Shown in pieces: positions 1-11,991 of a DNA stretch of 64,000 bases. Both the position numbers and the translations under genes were made by a program. Below the pieces are notes generated by a model that was not told the DNA's origin, made no database searches, and was given only the letters and a program-made list of their open reading frames with translations. The stretch is from Drosophila pseudoobscura (taxonomy: Eukaryota > Arthropoda > Insecta > Diptera > Drosophilidae). Numbering within the stretch: the first letter of the stretch is position 1; each line of letters opens with the position of its first letter. The stretch spans positions 14,651,501 through 14,715,500 of the forward strand of contig NC_046680.1 in the NCBI RefSeq assembly GCF_009870125.1. The letters run 5' to 3'.

Positions 1-3000
1 AAAAAACTTGATCTACTTTCCTAATATAGACATACAGACATCCTCCGAGGGCCGGTCGAGGTCCCAGCGCTACAGGATACGCGCCCATTCCGCGAACTAG
101 ATCACCCGAGTGCCCATAAAAATCTGCATATACCATACCATAATTCCCGTCCGGAGTTTGTTTTGCGGCCAAACAATGGGAGTGGAAATGAAAATGGAAA
201 TGGAAATGGACCATAAACAATAAAGCATAAGGAGAGCAGGGCAGGGCACAAAAATTAGAACAAAAAACTGATCTAGTTTTCTAATGCAGCGAGGTCGTCG
301 TCGTCGTCGTCCTGCCAGGGCCAGGATGCATCCTCGGGAGCAGCATCCTCATCGCCGGTCGCCGTTGTTCTGCGGTCGTCGCGCTCTCAGTTCCGGCGAA
401 GGTGCACCAATAAAAAGGCGCGTCCCGGGACTCTACCTAGTTTTTTCGGTCCAATTTTTAGTGGAAATTCGAGCGCGTAATAAACTGCAGTCCAGGTCCC
501 TTCTGGAACAACGACTAACTGCCGTAATTAGGATGTTTGTAGGGCAGCAGCGAGGATCGCTGCCAGGTCGGAGCACAGGCCGTGGAAAAAAGTGACAATG
601 GACAATGGAAAAAACTCATAAAAAGAGCAACAAAGTGGTCTACAAAAAAAAAAATTGGCTCGCTTTTTGTCGAGTGTCGTGTAGGGAACAAAAAGAGGCC
701 ACAAAAAGTGTCCACGAGCCCGGGGCTCACAATTGAGTCAAATAATTAGGTTTGGCCAGAGGATTGTTCCCTCTTTGTGTGGGCGAAATGATTAGCGGTT
801 TCTTTTTTAGGATCTTATGGCATGTCTCTGGTTTTAGGGAATTGGAAACTGGAGTACAATCATCAATGGATGGCCAGACATCGAAGGAAAGCCTGTAGAG
901 CGAGATTGAAAATGAAGATGGGGCTGAGGCTGGCCTCCCATTGGGGTGGCCAATCAATCGGACTCGTTTACTACGGTGGGCGACCAATCCAGTTTCAACT
1001 GTGACGAATGCATCTTTTGGCAGGGGGAGAGCAGGAGAGTACCAGCCAACGGAGAGATTCGCCAACAAACACTGCTGGAAAGCCGCAGACTGCAGAAAAT
1101 AGAAACCAGAGGACACATACACACAGAACACAGAGTGCCAAGAGTGCCAAGAGTCGGTAGCAGTAGTCCACCGCATTGACGAATCACATCAAAGTGGAAC
1201 ACATAGGGTCCTCTGGCTCAGGGTCAGGCAACGGCATCCTGCTAACAGACATGTCAAATCACGGGAAAACAACGACGACAGGACACAGTGCCGCCAAAGG
1301 AGCGCTGCCAGAAGATACACATAGATGCAAAAGGACAAGGAGATGCCGTGCCGAGAACGAGACCCAAAAGCAGCATCGACTTACCGCAGCAAATTCGCGC
1401 TGGCTGTGCGAGAACAGCGGGGAACACCATAATATTTTGGTTGCAACGGACATGGACTTGGACTCGGAGGAGCGTTGAGGAGAATCTGGGCAATGCAAAC
1501 ATTTTCAATGGAATCCGAGTCCTGCACAGCTAGCATCTTTATTGATGAGCAATTAGCCACGGTGAGTGGCGGTTTTCGAGTGAGCTACAGGACTCTGGCT
1601 ACTCGCAGGACTCTGCGACTGGGACTCCGATTCGAATTTGGACTCTGCTCTGCAGGAGCAAACCCACAGCTTCAGTGGCGGCGTCGAGCAATCTTTTAGA
1701 GTCTGTTTCTGTTTCTGTTTCTTTTGCTGTTTCCTGGTTTTGGCGTAAATTTGTGAAAATTGAGTCGTTCCGGTCGGGACAGTGCCCGTTTTTGGGAGGT
1801 ACTTCTGTAGCAATTTTATTTGTATCGTAGGTGTTGTATTTGTCAACATTTAGCCAGGACTAGGCCCAGATCCGATCCTTCACAGACCAGAACGGAGTGG
1901 AACGGACATGGGCGGTACAGGCAGGTCGGTGGCAGTGGATTAGACGAATTGTGGGCACGGATTTGAAATGCCTACTGCAGCACTAATTGGGCTTCAGGGA
2001 AACAGAGGAGTGGGAGAGGCAAAAGGCAGTTTTAAGGATGCGTTTATCTGCGCTGAGGATGTGCTAATTTTTTACTCAACAGATCGCATAAATGAGATAG
2101 GATCGAAATAATCAGTACCACGAGGAGGGTACTGTATTACGAGTAGAATTACTTTAATTATATATATACAATACAATTCAATTCATTGGGATAGGATTTT
2201 GAATTGTTTTACTATAAATACATCAATTAACATACAATGACCCCTAACAAAAAAAATTACACGAAATATTAAAATTTTAAATAAATATTAAATTCAAATC
2301 CAATGTATTTGCTACATTCCATGTCCTTGTCCACTCTATATTACACGCCTCGAAGGTATGCAACACTTTTCCTCACTCAATAACGTAACGTAATATTCTA
2401 ACGTTGTTAGGCCAACGATTTCACAGCAGTGACCCTGCGACAGCAATCACACCTGGTATATTTGATCAATTTCATTTATATTAAATTTCATTTACAACGT
2501 TATTCCAATAAAAGCAAGTATTTAGAATAAGCCAGTCAAGTAGAAAATTGATTCATCAATCTTATACAATTATGTGGGCATAGCTGAGTATTCTATTTAG
2601 CTGGGAATATTCGACGGAAGATAAAAAACGAGGAATGTGATACATTTTCGGTATTTTTTAGAGTGAGACCGAATATTTTATTGGGACTTGCTCTCTATGT
2701 CCCTTGCATTCCAGACTCACTTACGTTTTCTTACGTTTTATGTTGCTGGCAACATTAATTTGTATGGGCCAGACTCATGTGCCGTGAAATCGAGCAGCAT
2801 TGTTCCACGACATGGCGCGGATTGAGCAACATTTTGCATACCCTGGGAAATGGATGTTATAGAACTGAGGAAATGTTTGTCATCTAATGCACCAGTAAAG
2901 GCCAAAACTAGTCAGTTTCTGTTTGAAAGGTATTTCAACGATATTTTGAAGGTTTTGATCTTCTTACAGAGAGCAAGAATGGGACCGAGATATATTTACA

Positions 3001-3501
3001 AGACCCTAATCATATGTCGAAAACATCAGCATTCTAAAACGTATCAATTTGAGAAAAGATCATAATAAATTACGTTTCATCTTCATATTAAATTAACGAA
3101 ATAGGGTGCCAAAGACGTTTGGCGTATATTGGAGTTTCTGGAGCGGATTCTTACACACTTGTAGGGAGCCCACTAAGAATCCCTACAATTTGGCAAGATC
3201 CACACGGCCGGCTCCCGTTATCAGTCACCCTAAAAACATGTAGTAGTAGCAATTTTTGTTGTCCTTTTTTGTTTAAACCTTATTTTGGACGCAATCAATA
3301 AACCGAATCATTAAAAATAGGCAATGTCGTCGCTACCACAATAAGGCCGGATTTACTTAAAACGAATAAGTCCCCGACCGTGCTACATCTACATCTTTTG
3401 ATTAAATAGATCTTTTGAAGGGAAAAGAATTAGATACATCTCGAAAGAACATCTGTTGGAACTCTCCATTATTTAAAAACATATAACGTGTACTGGTATA
3501 T
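1..3501. other. Left non-coding stretch, no gene recognised
   Basis: No open frame here has family-like protein sequence, coding codon usage or a splice structure I can support. A GTC trinucleotide run lies at about 292-311 and a GGAAAT-type hexamer run at about 185-213. The part from about 2,100 to 2,750 is very A+T rich. The stretch may be upstream or intronic DNA of a gene beyond the left edge; nothing in the sequence decides this. The last 200 bases should include the 3' UTR of the WD-repeat gene to the right, which is read on the minus strand. Confidence 0.5.
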
Positions 3502-4841
3502 TTAATACGGCGTCTTTTTGTGGGATTTTATCTTGGTTTTCAGCTTGCCACTGTTGCTCGCGTTTCCAGTGGCATCCTGCGTCCAAACGCTGACAATGCC
3601 GCTCTCGCCGCCCGTCACCAGCAGCTGGCGCTTGGCATCGAATAGACTGTCCCGAACGATTTGCTTATTACCCGCGAAATTGGCCAATGGTTCGAGCTTT
3701 TCTTTGGATAGGACGCTCACAGAGCGCAGGATCTCTCTGCAAGGACAGTTATCAGAAGAGGGAACACAAATTGCAGCATTAAGACTCACCCGCGATTGTA
3801 GTTAGTGCCTGCCAAAAGGAACACGCCATTGTCCTCCAGATTATGGGCATTTATCAGGTTGAAATTACCCGCATTCTTTCGTCGAATAGCCTCAGTGATA
3901 CCGGACCGTTCAAACGAAGCCACCTCGTCGCCCTCCTCGCACTCGTAGCTCTTAAAATCATTGGTATGGGTAATACATGAGATGATGTCCTTATCGTAGA
4001 CGTTACGATGCCAGTTCAGTCGGTGCACACTACTCTCCGTATTGATCGTGTTCTGCAGGGCCTCGTCCTCGTCGGTCTGTTTGATGTCAAACAAATTGAT
4101 GAGGCCATCGGTGCCTCCGGTGCAGAGCATATCTGGATTTCGATCGTGGAAGCGCACTGAGGTCACATCATCTTGGTGGCTCTCGTAGAAGCCACCCAGT
4201 TGCTTGCGCTCTCTCACATCGAAGAACAGTAGATGGACACTGCCGATGTACTGCTCCGTGCCGCAGCAAATAATTCTGCTATTGGCATTCCGATCAAAGC
4301 ATGTTAGGGATTTGGGCACCTGTGGGAATTGAGCCTCTGGTTCGCTTTTGTACTCGAATCTGGCCTGCTCGCCTGAGGTACGTAGGTCAAAGAGACGCAC
4401 CATTCCATCAGTGGTGCCCACAAGCAGGGCATCGGAGCCCTCATCGAGAAACTGCACTCCACAGATGGTAGCGCCCATTTCGGTCTTTTCTTTGGCGGGT
4501 ACATCTTGCACGGTTTTCAATCCCCCGGCCGTCTCCAAATCGTAGATGTGAACGGCTGTGCTGGACAGACCGGCAGCTATCCGGGTGAATCTGTGGTCTG
4601 CACCTAGACTCAGTACATAGTCCCGCTTCAGCGAAACCACCGATTCATCTTGCGGCTTGTACTGCAGCCGGAAATTGGCGGCAAGCTCTTGAACGCTACA
4701 GGTGTCCTCGTCTTTGATGTCTGCCTCGTCCTCGGAGCTGGGCAGGTCCTTGGTGACTGCTTCTGTAACACCAGGATAGTTAATAGTCAGTTGATTAGTT
4801 CATTATCGCTCACCTTCCAAATATTTGTCAAAATCAGTCAT
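3502..4841 (-). CDS. WD-repeat protein, WDR89-like
   Basis: Three coding exons on the minus strand: 4814-4841, 3790-4762 and 3502-3736. The introns are 51 and 53 bp with GT-AG ends (donors GTGAGC and GTGAGT). The joined frame is 411 codons plus a stop. The start gives MTDFDKYLE in front of an acidic stretch. The body holds several degenerate WD blades, with motifs such as GTTDGMVRLFDLR, GGTDGLINLFDI and TGGESGIVSVW, consistent with a beta-propeller scaffold. Length and blade spacing fit WDR89 (387 residues in human), whose molecular role is poorly known. The tail is basic (KLKTKIKSHKKTPY), which could serve nuclear or nucleolar targeting; that is inference. The gene is followed upstream, in tandem, by eIF3j. 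Another WD40 subfamily is possible; the exon structure is firm. Confidence 0.88.
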
Positions 4842-5686
4842 TTTTGTTGTTCACACGTGCTGGCTGGCTTCAGAGTTGGCAAACTAGCTTTTTCGCAACT
4901 AATGTTGGCTGGAAAATATAGCTGTCTATTATGTAAATAGTAAGGCAGGGGCTTGTCCCTAGTATATACATATTTTTTCTCAGATTCATGGGATTTCATT
5001 ATCTTCAGATACTGAAACTGAACATTTTTGAAGAGTTTTTTGTTAAGTTCGTTAGCTAGTTTATAGCCAAATCAGAAACCGTCAGCACTACCTATGCTCC
5101 CCTCTTCTTCCACCGCAAACATTTGCCATTCACCACGACCAAGCAACACCAAAGGGCGGATAAAGTCAACAATTTGAAAAAGATCAATGCAACAGTGCCA
5201 TGCACCGCCTCCACATTGGAGTCATTGGAGACGATGTATCCACTGAGCGGATTGTGGTGGTGTCGAAATTATTTCTTTAAAATTTAATTTAAGCACCCAG
5301 TAAATACCGTTTAATATCGCAATGAAGTTTTATTTATACAAAGGTGAATTTTACAAGAAGCCATTCCAAGTAGGTGGTTGCCATAAGTAATTTTTGTAGT
5401 AAATGTTCCTAAATATCTGTCGTTTCTTTTTCGCTGAGGTTTCCTGATTGCTTTTCTTGACTTGACTTGACTCGACCGTATGCTAGTATATCTATATGTA
5501 TATCTCTCTCGCTGTGTCTACCGACGGTCTATATGTTTTGTGGGGTCATATAAATAACCAACAAAGTTTTTTTTAATTCCTGCGCACTTTCTATAACACC
5601 AAGAACTCTTCAACAAGCAACTATGTATTGAATAATTAGATATATGCAGGAGGGGGTAACTATATATATACTCGAATATCGCCTAT
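4842..5686. other. Spacer between WD-repeat gene and eIF3j
   Basis: This should hold the promoter and 5' UTR of the WD-repeat gene (near 4,842-4,960) and the 3' UTR of eIF3j. An AATAAA signal on the minus strand (TTTATT at 5329-5334) lies about 350 bp past the eIF3j stop. A 75-codon open frame on the plus strand (5060-5284) begins without an ATG and matches no family I recognise. It is listed as an observation, not a gene. Confidence 0.5.
5329..5334 (-). terminator. Poly(A) signal AATAAA, probably eIF3j
   Basis: TTTATT on the plus strand reads AATAAA on the minus strand, about 350 bp past the eIF3j stop codon and before the WD-repeat gene starts. The position fits a 3' end for eIF3j; usage is inferred. 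Confidence 0.45.
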
Positions 5687-6977
5687 TCACATGAAGTCGT
5701 CGTAATCTTCGGAAAAATCATTGCCATACTTTTTGTAATCATCAATATCCTGCAAGCAAAAAGGGTAATCAAATTAATGACGTTTGCTGTGCCGTCGATT
5801 GGGCGTGGACCTACATCGCTCTCTGTGCGAAGCGTGGCCTTTCCCTTGTTCTTGCCGGCGGCTTTCTTGGCAATGGCCTTTTCCATTTTGAGTTTTTCTG
5901 AGTGCAAGATTTCCACGCTCATCTTGACCTTCTTAATGTCAGCGGCGCTCACTTGATAAGGGGGAATGGAATTCGTGTTATCATTTCGTCGATCTGAAGT
6001 CTCAGAAAATCAGATCACTCACGGTGTATGCATAGACCGCGCACTAGGTCTTCGACGAATTGTGGGAATTCCGCAGACTCGCGATACTGGCCGACCTTCC
6101 AGCTGAGCGCAGAACCGAACTCCTTGAACTGCTCCTTGGTCTCCGGGTTGAAGGAGTCTAGGCCGTTGCCGTTTGTTTCTGCACGCGTCACTCCGAATGT
6201 GTCCAGGGCGTGGTTCAAATCGGAGTCTTCCTGGATCTTTTGCAACCGCAGCTTCTCGGCCAATTTCTCCTCGGGTGTGAGGCTGGCCAGCCGTTTCGCT
6301 TCCTTCTCCTCTTCAAGCCGCTGTTGCCAGGGGAAGAATTTAATTATCTTGTTTAAAATTTAATATAATCCGAATCTTGCTTACCGCTTGTTCTTCTAGT
6401 TTGGCTTTCAGCGCTTTGCTTGGCTTGGTTTTGACTGGCACATCTGTTATTGTGGGCTTCTCGTTCTCCTCGTCCTTCTTCTCCTCCTCATCTTCCCAGC
6501 TCTCCTATAGCCGCAGAGAGAAACAGTCAAATGGTGAGTAATCAAAAACTGTACACGTGTTCAGGCCACAATGAAAGTGAAAACTGATTAACAAAAGCCA
6601 GAGTGCACGAAAACAAGTTTAAGTTGTTGCTTTCGTTGGCGTTTTTGTTGTTGTTATGCAGCATATGCTGGAAGATTTGCTTGTCAAATGATTTACTTGG
6701 TATGCGCACCTTCACATCGTCGTCGTCGTCCTCCCCCTCCCACTTGTTTACGGTGCTTGCTGCATTTTGAAGTATGATTTCGCTGTCGGCTGCAGATTCT
6801 GTGGTGCCACATCATGAGGGAAAGGAAATAAAAGAGAAATATGGACGGTTAGCGTTGCGCGTAGACGTAGATTGGCTAAAAATACGCATCCAAGGTTGGT
6901 TGCATGGCAGCGACCACGTTTATTGTCCACCAGCGACGCCCCCGCGTGCCGCCCCACTCACCCCAGTCGTCGGCCAT
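5687..6977 (-). CDS. eIF3j: Eukaryotic translation initiation factor 3 subunit J
   Basis: Six coding exons on the minus strand: 6962-6977, 6710-6798, 6385-6504, 6023-6320, 5815-5951 and 5687-5749. All introns have GT-AG ends and the phases agree, giving 240 residues. The start is MADDWESAADSE. A tract [20 protein letters not shown] follows, then a lysine/glutamate-rich predicted coiled coil with the [15 protein letters not shown] block. The C-terminus is [10 protein letters not shown], the acidic tail typical of eIF3j/Hcr1. The subunit binds loosely to the eIF3 complex and the 40S decoding centre and influences mRNA entry and ribosome recycling. The D. melanogaster gene is also known as Adam. 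The fourth exon runs open past its donor for a few codons; the splice at 6023 is chosen because it restores the family sequence [11 protein letters not shown]. Confidence 0.95.
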
Positions 6978-8246
6978 GGCTGTATGTTTGATGTGTGTCC
7001 AACTGGCTTTTGTGCTTTTGATGGTTCAATATTTGTTCCACTAACTACGTCACCGTTCCAGCAGCGCTGCAATTACGGGAATTTAACAAATAAATCCAAA
7101 ATCGAAATCAGCAAAGATCAGTGTGACCGCAGATTTATCGGTAAGATATACGGTCTGACCCTCAGAAATATACCGATTGCGGTATACCATCGCATTTTTT
7201 AAATATACCGTAAATATACTGACGAATTATTTGTATTCAAGTTCCATCATATTCCTCGATTTTGATATTCGGTTTAATATTATTCCCTTAATAGGACTCC
7301 CAGCACTAAACACATAATTTTATCCGGTTGACGAATCAATTTTCTGCAATATTAGTTAGGTATAAATACTCATTTTTGTTTGATTGTGTGTAAATAAAAC
7401 GTACGTGAAATGGAAAGGGGACTTATGCTGCGGAATATTATTTCGATGAAAAATACCTCCACTAAATAGAGAGCAAATACCAATCAAATATATAGTCTCT
7501 TTCTTGTCTTTTTCCGACATTTTTGAAAAAGTTAAGGGTTTTGATGGCACAAGATCAGCTTCGTTGCTGATCACGAATTGTTATAGGCCCTTTATATTAA
7601 ATATAATAATAATAATAGGCTATTTGGCTTGTTTTCTGATCTGCTAGTTTGTGTAGTTACTACTCGTGATAGTTCCACGATAGGCAGAACAGGGCTGAAA
7701 TATTCAAAAAAAAAACAACTGAAACCATAACTCACCACTTGCCACCACTATGAAACTGAGTTTTGCACAAAACTAAATAACACCAAATAAAAGGGTATTA
7801 GAACGATATTAGCAGGTTCAAACTTGAAAAAATCAGTTGTCCTGACAGCAAAACAGCCAGAAATCGTTGAAAGTAGGCGGTTTTCCAACACCTAAACTGG
7901 CTGCCACATCAGATTCTCGTGTTTGCCTAAATACGAAAAATGTCAACAAATTAATAGTGAATTGAAATAAACAATAGGAGAAGCGGCTGTGTGTGTTTCT
8001 CTTCATTTCAATGTAGTGGGCCTCGTCTCCCGTGACCGCAACACGTCAGCACCCGACATCTTCGTTTCCTCTTTGCCGCAGCATTCGATCCGCCGCCGAT
8101 AAAAGAATTCTGTGAAGAATATACACACACACAAACGGTGAGATAAGTGGAATATCTTTCGACCCAGAACGATACAACAATATCCAACGATTCGAAGCCG
8201 CAGGAACGTGGCAGCAATTTAGAAACAAAACGAAACCTAATTCGAA
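6978..8246. other. Divergent spacer between eIF3j and PRA1-like gene
   Basis: The starts of two genes read away from each other across 1.27 kb. The eIF3j side has a perfect promoter motif at 7119-7129. A cluster of TATACCG/CGGTATA words follows at 7147-7210. The 7,220-7,970 part is A+T rich with no recognisable content. The last 250 bp before 8247 look like the leader of the PRA1-like gene. Confidence 0.5.
7119..7129 (-). promoter_or_regulatory. Motif 1 (M1BP-type) core promoter element of eIF3j
   Basis: The minus strand reads CGGTCACACTG, an exact match to YGGTCACACTR, a motif found near the start sites of many Drosophila housekeeping genes. It lies 142 bp upstream of the eIF3j start codon in the matching orientation. 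Binding is inferred from the motif only. Confidence 0.6.
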
Positions 8247-8954
8247 ATGGCCCAAACAAACGTTAATATGGGCGGACACATGCAGGTGCCGCAAGAAGGT
8301 GGTGGCAGGTTCGCTTTCGATCTGAACAGGTAAGACCCATCCTTTGCATATCTTATAGTAGATTATAATTTTGTACACTCTCACGAAGCCTGCCCAAACT
8401 CCAAAGCTTGCCCTCTCCACTGGAGCTAATACAGTTGATCCGCAGCGCAATGCGCCCCTGGTCAGTGTTCTTCAACGTTCACAACTTCAAGACGGCCGTC
8501 AGCATGCCGCGTTTGACCAGCCGCGTGAAGCGCAATCTCTCCTATTTCCAAAGCAATTACATATTCATATTTATTGTGCTGATGATCTACTGCCTGTGAG
8601 TATCATCTCGTGATCGTATAAACAACTGTTGTGTAAACACTAACTGTGTCCCATTGTTACAGCATTACATCGCCGCTCATATTGCTGGTGTTGGCAGGTG
8701 CCGCCCTCCTATGCCACAGGGTGCGTTCTCGGAATGTAAACATCACCGTGATGGGCACTCAAATGACGCCGCGTCAACAGCTCATTGCCGTTAACCTAGG
8801 GGCTACGCCTTTGCTCTTTCTGGTGGGTGCAGGCGCACTACTATTCTGGACACTGGGGGCCTCTTTTTTTGTCATAGCCTTTCACGCGATATTCTACAAT
8901 ATCGACGCTATTGTGACGGAGGAAAATGAGGGCTTTCTAGCCGAAGTTGTCTGA
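8247..8954 (+). CDS. PRA1 family protein (prenylated Rab acceptor)
   Basis: Three coding exons: 8247-8329, 8389-8595 and 8663-8954. The GT-AG introns are 59 and 67 bp and the protein is 193 residues. The ATG sits in a good context (GAAATGG). After a hydrophilic N-terminus comes the PRA1 core: RPWSVFFNVHNFKTAVSMPR, then NLSYFQSNYIFIFIVLMIYC. Two hydrophobic hairpins follow (roughly residues 75-115 and 130-170), split by a short polar loop, as in the four membrane segments of PRA1/PRAF proteins. Members act in ER/Golgi membranes, bind prenylated Rab GTPases and influence their loading onto membranes. The D. melanogaster counterpart is, I think, CG1418; I am not sure of that number. It converges with Pal1. 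Confidence 0.93.
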
Positions 8955-9382
8955 CCTCCAACCACAACATGAATCTTGATAGAATCTTTCGAAACAGAAG
9001 CAAAGAATTTGCCGCTAAGGGGCCTTATTAGTGGATAAACTGCAATATACGATACAAACACGTATTTATAACGAATTTTAGTTAAGTTTTCTTAGTCTAA
9101 CCATCGTAGACTTACAATAAAAACCAAACAAACACAGACGATTCGATGATGTTTCATAAGACTATATTCCCGTTTGGCAAATCAAAAGGATTGAGCGCAA
9201 CCGCAATAGGAAAATGCATTCAAATATATCAAATTATGTCGACAGGGAGAACAGAACTAAAATCGAAGAACATATAAAAAGAGTGTGTACAACTAAGTGG
9301 AATCTTTGAGGTACAGGTAGTTAGAGCTAGAACTAGGCTAGGAATGATTTTTCAGTTAGATGTACATAAGTCTTGGTCCTGT
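8955..9382. other. 3' UTR space between convergent PRA1-like gene and Pal1
   Basis: The two genes end toward each other with 428 bp between stop codons, so this stretch is expected to be 3' UTR of one or both. An AATAAA lies 160 bp past the PRA1-like stop. No other feature is apparent. Confidence 0.55.
9116..9121 (+). terminator. Poly(A) signal AATAAA of PRA1-like gene
   Basis: AATAAA lies 162 bp past the TGA stop of the PRA1-like gene, on the same strand, within A+T-rich 3' UTR-like sequence. Confidence 0.6.
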
Positions 9383-9549
9383 CTAGGCGTATGGGGCCCC
9401 ACTCGCCAGAGTCTCCTGCTCCTCATCGCTGGCCTGCTGGTCGAGCTTCTCGAAGCCGTTGCGGTCCCTGTCCAGCAGTCCACCCAGCTTGAAGCCCTCG
9501 GCCTTCTCCCAGGCATGACGCCGACTGCGGGCGCCAAAAGGCAGACAAC
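9383..9549 (-). CDS. Pal1: Pal1 alternative last exon with PAM-like cytosolic tail
   Basis: The acceptor (CATTCTCAG) is in phase with a GTAATC donor at 10130-10125. The 55-residue tail starts GCLPFGARSRRHAWEKAEGF and contains NGFEKLDQQASDEEQET. It resembles the end of the mammalian PAM cytosolic domain (pattern KGFDRxSTEGSDQE), a region involved in endosomal and granule routing. The family resemblance is from memory; the frame and splice phase are seen directly. Confidence 0.75.
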
Positions 9550-11991
9550 CTGAGAATGTTAAAATGAATGATTTTGGATGAGTTTCTGGGCATAAAAAGG
9601 AGAGGTGCACTTAACAGACCATGCATTAGACGCGCGACACGCGACACGCGACACGCTCTTACATGCTCTCTTACGAGTAGTTGTGTGAATTTTGCACTGA
9701 AACAAACCATAAACGAAAACAGAACACACTTAAATTTAGAAAATGTATTGTATATTGCATAAAGGGGTTTGTCTGTTGTGTATACAAAAAAAGCACCAAA
9801 AAAGGCAACCGATGATTAGCATTCAAATAATTGGGCGGAAGGGAATGTGGCCGGAAATCAACTTAAAATTATGTGTATTACAAATTATAATTATCAACTA
9901 ATATATGATAGTAGTAACACAAATACAAATATGCAAATGGATATGCACAATCCGGTTACGAATTAACACCAGTATAAAATAGGACACAACTACATATAGG
10001 ACATTGAGTGAGTGTGATTAACACGGTGGATTAGGATACTGAGATTGTTAGCACAGACTCTGGGTGGACGCAGTGAGCTTGCGGTACACCAGATCGCTCG
10101 GCGGGGCAGCGCTGCTGATGGCTTGATTACCTCGTTTTCGCCGCCTGGCCATGAGCAGGGCCAGCGCAAAGGTGGAGCCGGCAAATATCAGCATTAACGA
10201 GGCTACCAGTACGGCCTTGCCACTGGGATGGTGTCTCGTCGTCTGGCTAGCGTCCGCTCCTGTTGCCGGTGCTTCGGCGGGCACACCACTAATACTTTGG
10301 GCATCCTTTGTGGCCGACAGTGACATGGGCTTGGCCAGGGATTTGTGCAAGAACTTGTGGATGCGCATGGGATTCAATTCGGCCACATAGATCTCATTAC
10401 CATCGGCTGTTACGGCCACATCGTGGGGATTCTTGAATTCCAAATTGTTTGGCCCGAATTTGGAGACCAATTGCCTGTTCCGCATGCTCATCACAAAGCC
10501 ATGCACTTCGTTATAATGATCCGGATGGAAGCCCAACTCAGCGTTGGGACCATTGACAATGACCAGTTCTCCACCTGGAAGGGAAAGAAAGGTTTGTAAA
10601 CTGATTTTCTCGGAACCATTATCAAGACGAGCCACGGAGACTAACCTGCTGCCGGGGTATAAGCCATGCTGAACAGTCGATCGCCAATCAGTTGATTATG
10701 GTACTGGGAGTGGAAGGTGCCGTTGCTCGAGTAGAAACACTGCACCCGTCCGTTCTCCCGGTCGGCGGCACACAGCAGCTCCAACTCTGGGACCAAAGTC
10801 AGGGCATGCGGAATAGCAAAGTAGTTCTGTGGAGCCACATCATAGGAGACGCCGGCAAAGGAGTTCTGGCCCCATGTCAGTATCAGCTCGCCCGCCTTGG
10901 AGTACTTGAGGATGCGGGCATTGCAGTAGCCATCCGCCACAAAGAAATCCCCGTTGTCCAGGATGGCCACTGACGTGGGTTTGCAGAACTTCTTGCCGGA
11001 GCCCGGCTGGAAGGCCACACCAAGCGTCAGCAGTGGCTTGTTGCCAGCGCCGCGTGCTGCAAATTTGAACACCTGGTGCATGGCAACATCCGTCAGCCAG
11101 ACATTGTCCTCGGGATCCACAGTCAGGCCGTGTGGCATGTAAAAGCTGCACGAAACAGAATATTTGTTGCAGATTTGTGGATGGCAGTAATTCAGAGCTT
11201 ACAAGTTTTTGCCCCAATCGTATTGGACGCGGCCGGTTGCAGGCTCCAGTGCCAGAACAGTACTCTCTCGAATAGGTCCGCGGTACTTCTCCCGATACTG
11301 ATTGCCTTGGTCGAAGGTGTCCTGGCTCCAGATGCGGTCCACTCGATGGAAGATGACCACATTGCCGGCCTTGTCGAAGCTCACGGCTGTCACAGCGCCC
11401 AGCTTCACATTGTTCGCTGGCCAGGCATTCTGGTAGATATAGGCTGTCGGAGGATTAGCATGGGATACTCTTTCTGAGTGGAGAATGAAGTGCCACTTAC
11501 TGGTATTTAGTTTGGCTAACTCAGTCTTAACGTCGGGTGTGGCCTGCTTGGAGCGTTGTGGCCAATTAATTTGCGTGGAGCCGGCTCCGGCTCCTTTGAG
11601 GATCTGCTGCAGTCTCTCGTTGTTGTTGATGCTGGCATTGTTGCTGATGTCAATGTTTTGCAGATAACGCGGCGAACTTTGACTCTGCGGAAGGGGTTTG
11701 AGATTAGGCCAGGTATGCAAACAATCAGTATATATGTACATATACATATGCCACGGGAGCACTTGCACAGCACCCACACACAGACAGCAGATACGCACAC
11801 TCACACACCGCACAATCCATTATAACCATATGTTACCCTATTTTCCGCTCTCTGGCCAACAGGCGACCCAGCTTTTCACAGATTTACGGAATACACAAAG
11901 AACTAATTACCTCGGAAAGCGTATGTTGTAGGAAGGATGTTGCCAGCAGGAAGATGACGCTCCAGCGTCTGTGGGAGTTGGTGGAATGCAT
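9383..11991 (-). CDS. Pal1: Peptidyl-alpha-hydroxyglycine alpha-amidating lyase, membrane form
   Basis: Exons on the minus strand: 11911-11991, 11501-11684, 11203-11443, 10646-11145, 10131-10574 and 9383-9549, giving 538 residues (I recall about 541 for D. melanogaster Pal1). Residues 1-27 carry a signal peptide (hydrophobic VIFLLATSFL). The lyase domain is a six-bladed beta-propeller with NHL-like blades, e.g. MPHGLTVDPEDNVWLTDVAMHQVFKF, GDFFVADGYCNARILKYS and NPHDVAVTADGNEIYVAELNP. One membrane segment lies at about 456-477, followed by a stop-transfer RRRKR. The enzyme cleaves peptidyl-hydroxyglycine to the amidated peptide and glyoxylate, the second step of neuropeptide amidation in the secretory pathway. 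The last exon encodes a cytosolic tail. It is divergent from the PDRG1-like gene. Confidence 0.93.
10048..10130 (-). CDS. Pal1: Pal1 alternative C-terminus by reading through the donor
   Basis: If the GTAATC donor after RRRKR is not used, the frame stays open for 27 more codons (NQAISSAAPPSDLVYRKLTA and so on, ending QSLC) to a TAA at 10048-10050. This gives a 510-residue form without the PAM-like tail. The donor departs from GTRAGT, so partial retention is plausible. There is no transcript evidence. Confidence 0.5.
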
